From positions 16,703,475-16,767,474 of the forward strand of contig CAMGYJ010000008.1 in the NCBI GenBank assembly GCA_946122785.1: DNA of 64,000 nt. The letters are read 5' to 3'. The DNA comes from Linum tenue (lineage: Eukaryota > Streptophyta > Magnoliopsida > Malpighiales > Linaceae). The position numbers and the translations under genes are program-made. Position 1 is the first letter of the stretch. Each line of letters begins with the position of its first letter. The notes below the pieces were generated by a model. The model had not been told where the DNA came from. It made no database searches and worked only from the letters and a program-made list of their open reading frames with translations. This document shows positions 54,923 to 64,000 of this stretch, one piece after another.

Positions 54923-55621
54923 TAGCTTGTTTGTTTTGGGTTTATTCTTGCATGGTTTTTTCTTTTAGGATGTACTATACTACTATGATAACTTTCCTTG
55001 AGGCCTTCCATCTCTGCACGGCTTCATATTGAACCATGAATCTCTATATACAAGGATTGATGACCTCTCGTGTTTTTCAATTTTAGAGTTGAACTAAACT
55101 TCCATTATGTTCAGGTGGATTGGAGATAGTCTTGTAACGTCAACTCAAGGAAACGAAGGGAGCAAGGTTGTCAAACCCATTTATTTCATGGTGCCGGTTT
55201 AGTAAGTGGTATGGCTCGAGCGGTGATACAAGTGGTTTGTGCTGATACAACTGCTTTAATAAAATATGTGCAAATACAAAAATCCATTAACATCAAATGA
55301 ATTTTAACATGTATGAAACATATTCAAAGACAATTACTTACAATCTATATTCATATTGAAATAAAATACATTTCAAACCAAATAACAAATACTCATACTT
55401 AAATACTACATTTGAGATCAACACCCAAAGTTCTATACTTAAATCCAACAAATAATATAAAAATTTAAAATAAAATCTCATGAAACAAATCACAATTTTT
55501 TTATTAATTTAATTAAATAAACGACATCATTTTATTTATAAGCAAAAAATTGATCTTAACAACCAAACTAGTGGCATTCATGTCGGTTTTATAACCAAAA
55601 CCAATGAACCAGTTTAAATTT
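54923..55621. other. AT-rich intergenic DNA
   Basis: No gene seen; scattered AT-rich sequence up to the hAT-like element. Confidence 0.4.
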
Positions 55622-56326
55622 AGGATGACAATCAAACCCATACCCACGGGTATCCGACCGCCCCCAACCCAGTCAACGCGGGGAATACCCGCATTAACTG
55701 GGTATGGGTAAAACCCGCAAAGAGTTTGATGGGTATGGGGTGGGTATGGTTTTAGCCTCCCCGCCCCATACCCATACCCGCCCCACCAAAAGTATTTCTT
55801 CACATATGAAAAATATGTGAATCAATTTTTAATCTATCAATAATAGTGAGTACAACTCAAGAAAATATATAGTATAAATATAACTGAGTGGTCACCCTAA
55901 TCAAAATCTAATTTCTTTCTCTTAATTTTCCCTTTACTATATCACTTTTTCCCCTTATTAACAAGATTATGTTAGTTAGTTATTACTCAATAGATATATC
56001 AAAGTAGTGAATAATGATTTGGATTACATTGTACTCTATCTTATGGATTAATGGATGTTTTAGGATAAGATTCTTTAAACCGTATTAAAAATGATTCTCT
56101 ATTTGTCGACTTCATGATATAGTGGGTACGTTTAATGTTATAATTTGAAATCTACATGTAAAATATTAGGTATTATAATGTTGGATGTATGGGGCGGGTA
56201 TTACCCATGTGTATGGGGATGAGTTTGCAAAACCTTCCCCCGTATGGGTATGAGGCGGGTATGAGTATGAATATTTGAAAGCGGGGATGAGGATGGTTTA
56301 GAAAAACCCGCCCCATTACCATCCCT
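55622..56326. mobile_element. hAT-like non-autonomous element, copy 2
   Basis: Ends AGGATGACAAT (55622) and ATTACCATCCCT (ending 56326), with CCCATACCCACGGG/GGGGCGGGTAT-type sequence near both ends as in copy 1. The middle is AT-rich. Target duplication not clear. Confidence 0.65.
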
Positions 56327-56602
56327 AGTTTCAACTGGTCAGAATTCCACCAATGTGACAACTATAAAAGAGAGTCTTTGTCAGATAAAACATAAAACCA
56401 AAAAGATAACTCTTCATGATGTTATACATAATAATCTCTAGTTCAGGTATTTGTATAGAGACCGGGGCTAAGTTGGAGGTCTGAAATGGTAATTTTTAAT
56501 CGATAAAAGCAGCCCCGTGTAGACGAAAGAAATGGGGATTAGGGTTCATAATTTCTACGTCTATTAGAAAGTTCAGTGCGTGGAACACATAGCTTAGCCA
56601 GT

Positions 56603-58171
56603 ATGAAGGCGCTGCTCGGGTGCAATGCCGATAGAATTAGCAACCTCCCCCACGATGTGATGCAGCGCATTATCACGTTCTTACCCGTAAAAGATGCAGC
56701 CAAAACAGCTGCACTGTCAAAACAATGGAGACACAACTGGGGAGCAACTACCCAACTGGTGTTCGATGCCCATTTCGGCCGAATCTCAAAAGAGGGAAAC
56801 TATGATTCGAATGTGAGTAGACTGATGTTGCAGATTTACAAAGCTTTGCTGGTTCATGATGGACCCATAACCAAGTTCGTGCTTGAAATCCCTGGATTAA
56901 GGCGGCCTTCTCCTGATATCAACCACATGGTTCAATTCCTCGCCAAGAAAGGTGTCCACGAACTCACCCTTATCTTCGACGACGACGAAGTTAACAACGG
57001 CCAAACAAAGGTTGGGCGCGAGATGCCTTCCTCCTTGTTTTCTGCTCGCCAACTCAGCTTTCTGAAAATGCGGAATTGTGATTTTTCTTGGGCACCATCC
57101 TGGTTTCTGGGATTCACTAAGCTTACCCATCTTTGGTTAGTAAGCGTGAATGTGGACTCTAGTTTTTATGACGATTTCCTTCCCAAGTGCCCTCTTCTCG
57201 AGCACTTGACACTTGGTGTCCGGGACTCGAATGCGATCGAGTCTTGTTTGAAGGCTGAATTGGTAGCTCCTTCTCTGAAATTTCTTGCATCCAATGTGTG
57301 GAATATCTGCTTCAAGCATACCCCGCTTCTTTCAGTGGTCTCTATCGAACCACTGTACGAGGATTATACACAATGCGACTTTCGTGTGTATGATCCGGAT
57401 ATTGCAGCTGTATTTGCTTCTCTCCCTGCAATCCAGCATTTAAGTGTTGGCGGGGAATGGCTGCAGGTAAGTTATAATGTGCTTTCATTTCAGTAACCGT
57501 CTGGCTGTCTCTAATACCTTGTTCACTACTTCACTATCATAATGCTGCTCTATATTTTTAATATAACAGGTCTTTTGTTTTGCTCTCTAGTTCTTTGCCT
57601 CAGGTACTATCCCCTCCATGCTTCCTACACATCTTCGTCAACTGACACTCCTCGAAGTGGCCAGCATTGAACTAAACAGTTCATTGGAAGCACGCGTTCT
57701 TCTTTGTCTAATCATGAGTTCCCCCAACTTGCAAAGGCTCCGCATTTGGGTTGGGTTTAAATGTCTTATTGAAGTGAAAACTTTAGTTACAAAGCATATG
57801 TCACTATGTCAGAATTGCTGTTAATTATATAGCTTGACCCTTTTTCTTATTCATGAATGTTTTTGTAGCCCAGCGATGCCCACTCCTTTAGGCCAACAAA
57901 GTTTATTGACAGCTTACAGTTACTGATAGAAGCAGAGGACTTCCCTCCTGCGAGCTATTTTCAGTGCCTTGAAGAGTTTGACATGTATGGCTGTGACGGT
58001 GCACAGGTTGAGCTGGACCTGGTGAGGTTAGTTCTAACTTCTGCCCCTCGGCTTCGTCGGGTTTTCCTTACTATGGAAGAAGATTTGGACTACCAAGAGG
58101 GTTTTGAATTCTTGACGAAGGTGACACGATATAAGCGTGCTTCCACAGAAGCTGAGGTCATATGTGTTTGA
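56603..58171 (+). CDS. F-box/FBD/LRR-repeat protein (gene B)
   Basis: Exons 56603-57466, 57591-57749 and 57869-58171, all phase 0; 441 residues without stops. F-box: NLPHDVMQRIITFLPVKDAA, then SKQWRHNW. LRRs include PSWFLGFTKLTHLWLVSV and FLPKCPLLEHLTLG, nearly the same as gene A. FBD-like end: YFQCLEEF and VTRYKRASTEAEVICV; the last seven or so residues of A and C are missing. The ATG at 56603 aligns with the starts of A and C; an in-frame ATG at 56576 would add nine residues. The intron 2 donor is weak (TTTGG|GTTGGG), as in gene C. Role as for gene A: predicted SCF substrate receptor. Confidence 0.9.
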
Positions 58172-59267
58172 ACAAGGAGGATTTCTTGGTCATAGCTCTT
58201 TCGACCAGTAAGGCTAGTAGCTTGTAGCTTACTCTCTCCATCCCTCTGGTTCGTCTTTCACTTATTTCTTTGACATTACAGTACAGCTCATCATTATTTC
58301 TAAATGACTTGAGGATATGTAATCAATGGTTCAATGTGATTTTTGGTGATGAAGGGTTACTGTTTTTTTCTTGTCATAAGGTTACTGTTACTTGTTTAGC
58401 CTTAACAGTTTGTTTGCTGTGATCAGTTGTTGCACCTGGAATTAGACTTGATCCCCTATTGATAGAACTGTTAGGTTCTACCACGTTGCATGAAGAAAAC
58501 GCTAAAGGCTAAAGGTGTTTTGAATGGAAGATTTGTAGATAGATGGGATCTGTAACATGAATAGATTGGACTCCCGAAATTTTGGAGTAGGTACCATGGT
58601 AGAATTAAGCATGTTTCTAGAGATTTTAAAGTCATATACCTGTGAACCGATAAGGGACTCTAATGCCTTTAGAATTGTCATGATACTACTTTAGTTATTG
58701 TTTAGTTGGTTCGGGCTTCTGGTTTTACTTAGTGTTGATATCCTGAGAAAGAAACAGATTGTTGCGGCTAGTGGTGAAGGTCGAGGACTCGAAGTGTTGA
58801 TGAAGCGGCAAACTGATTTAGGAGAAACTAATGGCGTTATAATCTGGAAGAAGGGGAAGGGCTTGGAAAGAAGAAACCAAAAGGATGACTTCAGGGGCTT
58901 GTACAGAGAAATTAAAAGTTATAGGCTCTGAATAGGAAATGTGGTTAAGGGTTGGTTTGGCTGTGGAAATTTTGACCTTAATTTCCACATCCTACAAAAT
59001 CAAAGAATTATCTTGTGCAAATTGAGCGGAAACCATGTTTGGAAAGAGATTATTTTTGTGGAATTGATGGTATGGAATTTTGAGGAAATAGTAAAATTGA
59101 TTCATAACCACAACCGCTCTTTGGATTTATTCATTTAATGAATGTGAATTTTAAGAAAATTGTAGTGGTAAACTATGAAGGGAAGGGATTGGACAGAAAA
59201 TCCAAGATAAACTGTAGGGGATTGCTAATTGAGGGTGCTGGAAAGGAAACAGAGGTAAGTTAAAGTA
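58172..59267. other. Gene B 3' flank
   Basis: No separate gene recognised. 58455-58570 (GATAGAACTGTTAGGTTCTA, GTTGCATGAAGAAAA) is similar to the gene C 3' flank, so the duplicated unit includes at least 400 bp downstream. Small frames at 58698-58931 and 58941-59138 show no known domain. Confidence 0.5.
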
Positions 59268-59828
59268 TAGGGATGACAAAAATATTCGTAATTGTGGATA
59301 TCCGTCCGAATCCGATTTAATTGGGTAGGGTAAAACTTGAACCCGAAGGACTTTTAATGGGTACGGCCGTACGGGTAAAACCCAAACTTGAATATTGCGG
59401 GTAATGAGTGAACATGATTTTCTCACTATCCAACCCGAACCCGCCCGATTATACACATGCATATGTATTTTATCTAGAAATAACCAATATTTTTCTCTAA
59501 CATATTTTATATCTAGCATATAAATATAATATTTTTATGAAATTGTGTTGTTTAAATTAATTTTCTTCATTCTAGTGAATTATTGTCGTACTTTTCGTCT
59601 TACGTAACGTGAGAATACGTGTGAATATTAACATATTGGTTGGAGTTATAAAGAGAAATTACTATCCATGGATAACCGTCGATACCCGAAACCCGAACGG
59701 GTACGGGCATTGTTTGAATTTTCTACCCGTTTTTTATGTGGGTACTGGTATGGGTAAAACCCGAACTACTTTGGGTAGGATAATGGATATGCACTATTCG
59801 TGACCGACCCGACCCATTGCCATCCCTA
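59268..59828. mobile_element. hAT-like non-autonomous element, copy 3
   Basis: Ends TAGGGATGACAAA (59268) and TTGCCATCCCTA (ending 59828); interior with ACCCGAA/TTCGGGT and GGGTACGGG runs. It lies 127 bp upstream of the gene C start codon. Target duplication not visible. Confidence 0.68.
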
Positions 59829-59954
59829 TCAGAGGACCGAAATGGTAGTTTACTGGGAACTCAACTGCCCTGCGGACAGAAAAAGTGAGTTAGGGTTCTA
59901 CGATTCTTCGTCTCTTGCGAGAGTCCAGTGCAAGCAAGGCATAGCTAGCCTAGA

Positions 59955-61513
59955 ATGAAGGGCTGGTGCGGGTCCAATGCCGATAGGATTAGCAACCTCC
60001 CTCGCGATGTGATGCAGCTCATTCTCACATTCTTACCTGTAAAAGATGCAGCCAAAACAGCTACACTGTCAAAACAATGGCGGGAGAATTGGAGAGCGAA
60101 TACTCAACTCGTGTTCGATCGCGATTTCAGTCGGATGTCCAAAACAGAACTTTATGCGTTGCATTCGAGCAAGCCATTAATGTTGGAGATTTTCAAAGCT
60201 CTACTGGTTCCTGATGGACCCATAACCAAGTTCGAGCTCATAATCCCCGGATTGAAGCCATGTCCTGACATCATGGATCTCATTGTGGTCTACCTCTCCA
60301 AGAAACACGTCCAGGAATTCCTCTTGGCCTTTTCTCATCACCTTGACGACGACGGTTACCCAGCAATTGACGGCAAGGTTCCTCCTGCCCTGTTTTCTGC
60401 TCGCCAGCTCAACTGTTTGAAACTGCATGGTTGTGAATTTACAGCACCATCTTGGTTTTTGGGTTTTAGTAACCTAACCTTTCTTGACCTAACTCATGTA
60501 ATTGTTTCCCCCAATTTTTACGGCGATTTCCTTCCCAAATGCCCGCTTCTCCAAAGTTTGATGCTTTATACTTGCGGCTCGGCTGCTGTGGAATCCCATT
60601 TCAAGGCTGAATTAGTAGCTCCTTCTCTGAAAGTGTTTGAATCCAATGTATGGAATATCTGCTTCAAGCATACCCCACTTCTCTCAGTGGTATCTATAGG
60701 AAATTATTCTAATGTAAAGCATTGTGAACATAGCAACTTTAACGAGTATAATCCGGATATGGTAGCTGCATTTGCTTCTCTCCGTGCAATCCAGAAGTTA
60801 GTTGTTGGTGCTGAGTTGCTGCAAGTAAGTTTTAATCTGCTTAATGAGAAGATATATCTGCTCATATCAATTTTGTGCTATACATCTATAACACATCTTT
60901 TGGTTTACTCTCCAGTTCTTTGCCTCAGGGAATGTCCCCTTCATCCTTCCTACACTTCTTCACCAACTGAAAGCCGTCCAACTTGAAAGCATTGTGCTAT
61001 ATCGTTTGTCGGAAGCACGTGTGCTTGTTTGTTTAATCACGAGCTCACCGAACTTGCAAAATCTCAGCATTTGGGTTGGTTTAGTTGTCTTGTGAATTGA
61101 AATTTTTAGTTGGTGCAAGTAGTAAATGTGAGTATTGCTGTAAATTCTATAGCCTAATTCTTTTTTCTTGATGAATGATGTTGTAGTCTAGCTCTGCCCC
61201 TGGCCTTCCGCAAACAGAGGCGATTGACAGCCTACAGTTGTTGTTGGAAGCAGATAACCATTCTACTGCGAGTTGTTTCCAGTGCCTTGAAGAGTTGAGG
61301 TTAGATGCAATCCTGGGTAACAAGGTAGAGCTGGACCTGTTGAGGTTTGCACTAGCCACTGCCCCACTGCTTCGTAGGATTTACATGAAGCCGGCGAAAG
61401 AATTAGACTCCAAAAAGGGTCACAAGTTCTTGAAGAACGTGACACAATATAAGCGTGCTTCTAAAGAGGCAGAGGTCATATATAATTCAGATGACGAGGC
61501 TGACACTTTGTAG
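59955..61513 (+). CDS. F-box/FBD/LRR-repeat protein (gene C)
   Basis: Exons 59955-60824, 60916-61074 and 61187-61513, phase 0; 451 residues without stops. F-box: NLPRDVMQLILTFLPVKDAA then SKQWRENW. LRRs: LNCLKLHGCEF, PSWFLGFSNLTFLDLTHV, FLPKCPLLQSLMLY. FBD-like end: CFQCLEEL, VTQYKRASKEAEVIY and the acidic tail. The start aligns with genes A and B after the shared leader element CATAGCTAGCC. Compared with A and B it is the most diverged in the LRR part. Predicted SCF substrate receptor with unknown target. A hAT-like element sits just upstream. Confidence 0.9.
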
Positions 61514-61729
61514 CTTCACTCTTCCTGCCGTTGGGACCATCTTCCATGAATCACGGCTTCTGTAAGATTTCATGGTCCTAGTTACTCCTTTGTTCCTGTA
61601 AATCATGCAAGGAAGTTTGATCTATAGCTCTGTTTAGATTTTGGAGATGTGATGGCTTTTGTTTCTTGTTCAGCCTTAACATTTTGTTTTGTTATTACTT
61701 CTAACTGAACGCTAATGCTCCAAACTTAT

Positions 61730-62206
61730 TTGGAGATAGAACTATTGAGTTCTACTCAGTTGCATAGAGAAAAAATCAAAGTGGTCCGAATGAAAGATTT
61801 GGGAGTAGAGAATCATGTAAAATCAATAGATTAACATAGAATTAAGGACTGAGGTAGCACTATTGCAGGCCATGACATCTTCGAGACCAAGACGTGTCCT
61901 TGAAGGCCAAAGTCCTACAGCGAGGAGGTAAAAGCAGGGATCCTGCTAGCTAAGGGGTTAGCTCGTTGGAGATCTAAATGATGACAATGGATTGCATGGT
62001 AGAGGCCAGGGAGTGTTGCCTCATTTGCAATTAGAGTTCTCTTAACATTTTGTTTGTTTGTGCCTGTAAAATAAGACTTATTCTCCAAATCAATTTAAGA
62101 GTTGAGATAGAACTCCACTCTGTTGCATGGAGAAAAATCAAATGGCTAGGGTTGGTTTGGATGAAAGATTTGGAATTAGATGGATTCTGTAAAATCAATA
62201 GATTAG
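61730..62206. repeat. Repeated F-box 3' flank
   Basis: 61735-61835 and 62102-62206 share GAGATAGAACT, CAGTTGCATAGAGAAAAA/CTGTTGCATGGAGAAAAA, GATGAAAGATTTGG and GTAAAATCAATAGATTA, about 367 bp apart. A third relative lies 3' of gene B (58460-58567). Confidence 0.7.
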
Positions 62207-62424
62207 ACTTAAAACGATTTTATCGAGAGATGTTTCATGTTATAAGCATAGAATTGAGGACTGAGGCGCTGACTTATTTGCTCTGTTATCAGAACCGAAC
62301 CAGAGTTTGTACCGGAAAAGTTAATGGTATAGGGTTTAGTGGTTAACTGTTGCAAAACCGTTGATTAATTGTTGATAGAATCGTTCAAGATATATAACAT
62401 ACAAGACTTGTATGTTGCAGTAAG

Positions 62425-63190
62425 GGTTAATACCTTATTTTGGCCTGAACTATGACCATATAATCAACTTTGGCCCGTGGTTTCATAAATTCACATCCTG
62501 ACCTCAACTATGTAATATATAGACTCAATTGGCCCGACACCTAGTTTGACTGTCAATTTGGATGGTCAACACCATTGACCGTTAGTCAACACGCCATGTC
62601 ATTGCCTCGTCAGCCTAAGAATCATTAAAAAATTCAAATTCAAACTATTTTTTAACTTTTTATTATTTATAATCAAATTAACAAAAAATAATTTATAAAA
62701 GCATAAAATAAATTTATTTTTTTTTTGTGTAATTTTAAAATGATTAATTTTATAAAATAACCAAAAATTATCAAATTATTTTATATATTTAACATTACCC
62801 AAAAATGAAATATAGAACTAATATCATATATTTTAAATTTATAAAATTTAATTTGATAATTTTTGGTTAATTTATAAAATTTATCATTTTCAAATATCCC
62901 AAAAAATCAATTATAAATTTTATTTTTTAGTTAATTTGAAAATGATAAATAATAGAAATTAGAAAATTAATTTGAAATTAATTTTTTTAATAATTTTTAG
63001 GCTGACGAGCCAATGAAATGGCGTGTTGACTAACGGTCAACGGTGTTGACCATCCAAATTGACGGTCAAACCATGTGTCAGGCTAATTGAGTCTATATGC
63101 TGCATAGTTGAGGTTATGATGTTAATTTCTGAAAACACGGGCCAAAGTTGATTATATGATCATGTTCGGGCCAAAATAAGGTATTAACCC
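62425..63190. mobile_element. Non-autonomous Mutator-like element with long TIRs
   Basis: TIRs of about 215 bp, starting GGGTTAATACCTTATTTTGG, with AT-rich DNA between that extends the palindrome. Flanks TTGCAGTAA (62416-62424) and TTACCGTAA (63191-63199) match at 7 of 9 positions, a degraded 9-bp target duplication. Internal TIR motifs TTGACCGTTAGTCAAC and CGCCAT are shared with the Pack-MULE at 2804-4235. No coding sequence. Confidence 0.8.
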
Positions 63191-63199
63191 TTACCGTAA

Positions 63200-63654
63200 T
63201 AATGAAGTTAACATTGAACAACACCAAAATATATAATAAATCAGAATAATTCAAATTGTATCACAAAAGAAATGATAATTTTTTTTAATTCAAATTAATT
63301 ATTACAGTGCCAGTCTGTATTGGACAACGTAAAGTCGACAACAAGGTTGGAAAATGAGAAGAGGAATCAGAAATAAAATTAATAACTATGGTTTGATGGT
63401 CTTAGTTTATGTTAAAGTATTTTTCTTTTAATTTTGTGGTTAAAATAGTGAAAAGATGGACTAGTTAAACCATGATGGTTTATCTGGTTTTATGTTGAAT
63501 AGTGAAAAAATCATTTGGTCTATCAATAACCGTCCAAACAATGAACCAGACCGCTATCATGACTGGTTTGATGGTTCTACTGGCGCAATCATTGAAATAG
63601 TTTGGTTCTTATAACAGTGCTTATTTGAGATAAAGACCTCCTTTAAGGCCAAAC
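63200..63654. other. Intergenic DNA before a LINE fragment
   Basis: AT-rich; no gene seen. Confidence 0.4.
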
Positions 63655-64000
63655 CCTACATTGTGGAGATTCTTTCAGCAATGGGTTACTTTGCTGTGGA
63701 GCCCCACGGTCAGCTGGATGGACACGCAAAGCTGGATCCGACCGTGGAACTCCTCCATTCCTCCCATGCTGAAGGTCTTTCTATGGCAAACCTTTCACCG
63801 TTTCCTCCCCACAACGGAAGCCCTTATTGAGAAGAATATTCTGGTGCATCCTTGTTGTCGGGTTTGTTGAGAAGAGTTCAAAACTATTGAGCATCTCTTT
63901 TTGGAGTGCCCTGTAGCCCGAGCTTTGTAAGATCATGTTGGCCTAGAGCATCTAGGCCAGGGTCTCCCTCGTCATACGTTCCCTCTGTTCCTTAAGAAAC
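63655..64000 (+). pseudogene. Non-LTR (LINE) fragment: reverse-transcriptase zinc-binding domain
   Basis: Reads WNSSIPPMLKVFLWQTFHRF, LPTTEALIEKNI, CCRVC, a stop, then FKTIEHLFLECPVARAL, a second stop. This is the zf-RVT domain that follows the polymerase in plant non-LTR elements. Two in-frame stops make it a pseudogene. It continues past the window edge and resembles the part that would precede the fragment at 51257-52032. Confidence 0.82.

Noticed and set aside
1..64000. CRISPR array or bacterial operon structure
   Set aside because: Introns, plant gene families and plant transposons throughout; the tandem repeats seen are minisatellites inside elements, without CRISPR spacing.

Overview
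The window is nuclear DNA of a flowering plant, most likely a eudicot. It carries F-box/FBD, FAR1-related, DEG8-type protease and stress-response A/B-barrel genes with GT-AG introns. Between them lie Mutator-like (MULE) and hAT-like elements, non-LTR remnants and a deep nest of Ty3/gypsy-type LTR elements. I cannot name the species from sequence alone. All statements come from reading the sequence by eye; no alignment or database search was run.

Gene layout, left to right: the last exon of an F-box/FBD gene (1-162, +); F-box/FBD gene A (9759-11276, +); a minus-strand gene of unknown function whose exons lie at 43726-42541 and continue at 15922-15154; a FAR1-related gene (45418-43770, -); a chloroplast DEG8-like protease with 13 exons (46447-50625, +); an HS1-like A/B-barrel gene (54221-53805, -); F-box/FBD genes B (56603-58171, +) and C (59955-61513, +). 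The four F-box/FBD units share strand, exon structure and, for A-C, a 5' leader. They look like a tandem family that has been split by other genes and by transposon growth.

Transposon layout: left of gene A there is a hAT-like MITE (1452-2000), a Pack-MULE carrying the 5' part of a zinc-finger-homeodomain gene (2804-4235), a second MULE (7295-8293) and a 1.13 kb near-perfect foldback element in the gene A promoter (8489-9618). Between 15923 and 42540 sits a 26.6 kb gypsy/Tat-like element with a 5-bp target duplication. It contains an Ogre-like minus-strand element with 2,982-bp LTRs (17112-30374), whose gag is broken by a solo LTR (23052-25337), and an Athila-like large-LTR non-autonomous element (31968-37441). 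None of the nested elements retains a complete pol. The outer element lies inside an exon of the unknown minus-strand gene, so that gene is split by 26.6 kb. Right of DEG8 there are non-LTR fragments (51290-52032 and 63655-64000), a MITE (54617-54912), two more hAT-like elements (55622-56326 and 59268-59828) and another long-TIR MULE (62425-63190).

The strongest leads are the zinc-finger Pack-MULE with a lost zinc ligand; the foldback element with 30-bp arrays of small hairpins in an F-box promoter, for which a paralogue supplies the empty site; the retroelement nest in an exon; the in-frame 52-codon coiled-coil duplication in the FAR1-related gene; and a duplicated acceptor/exon start at the catalytic serine of DEG8.
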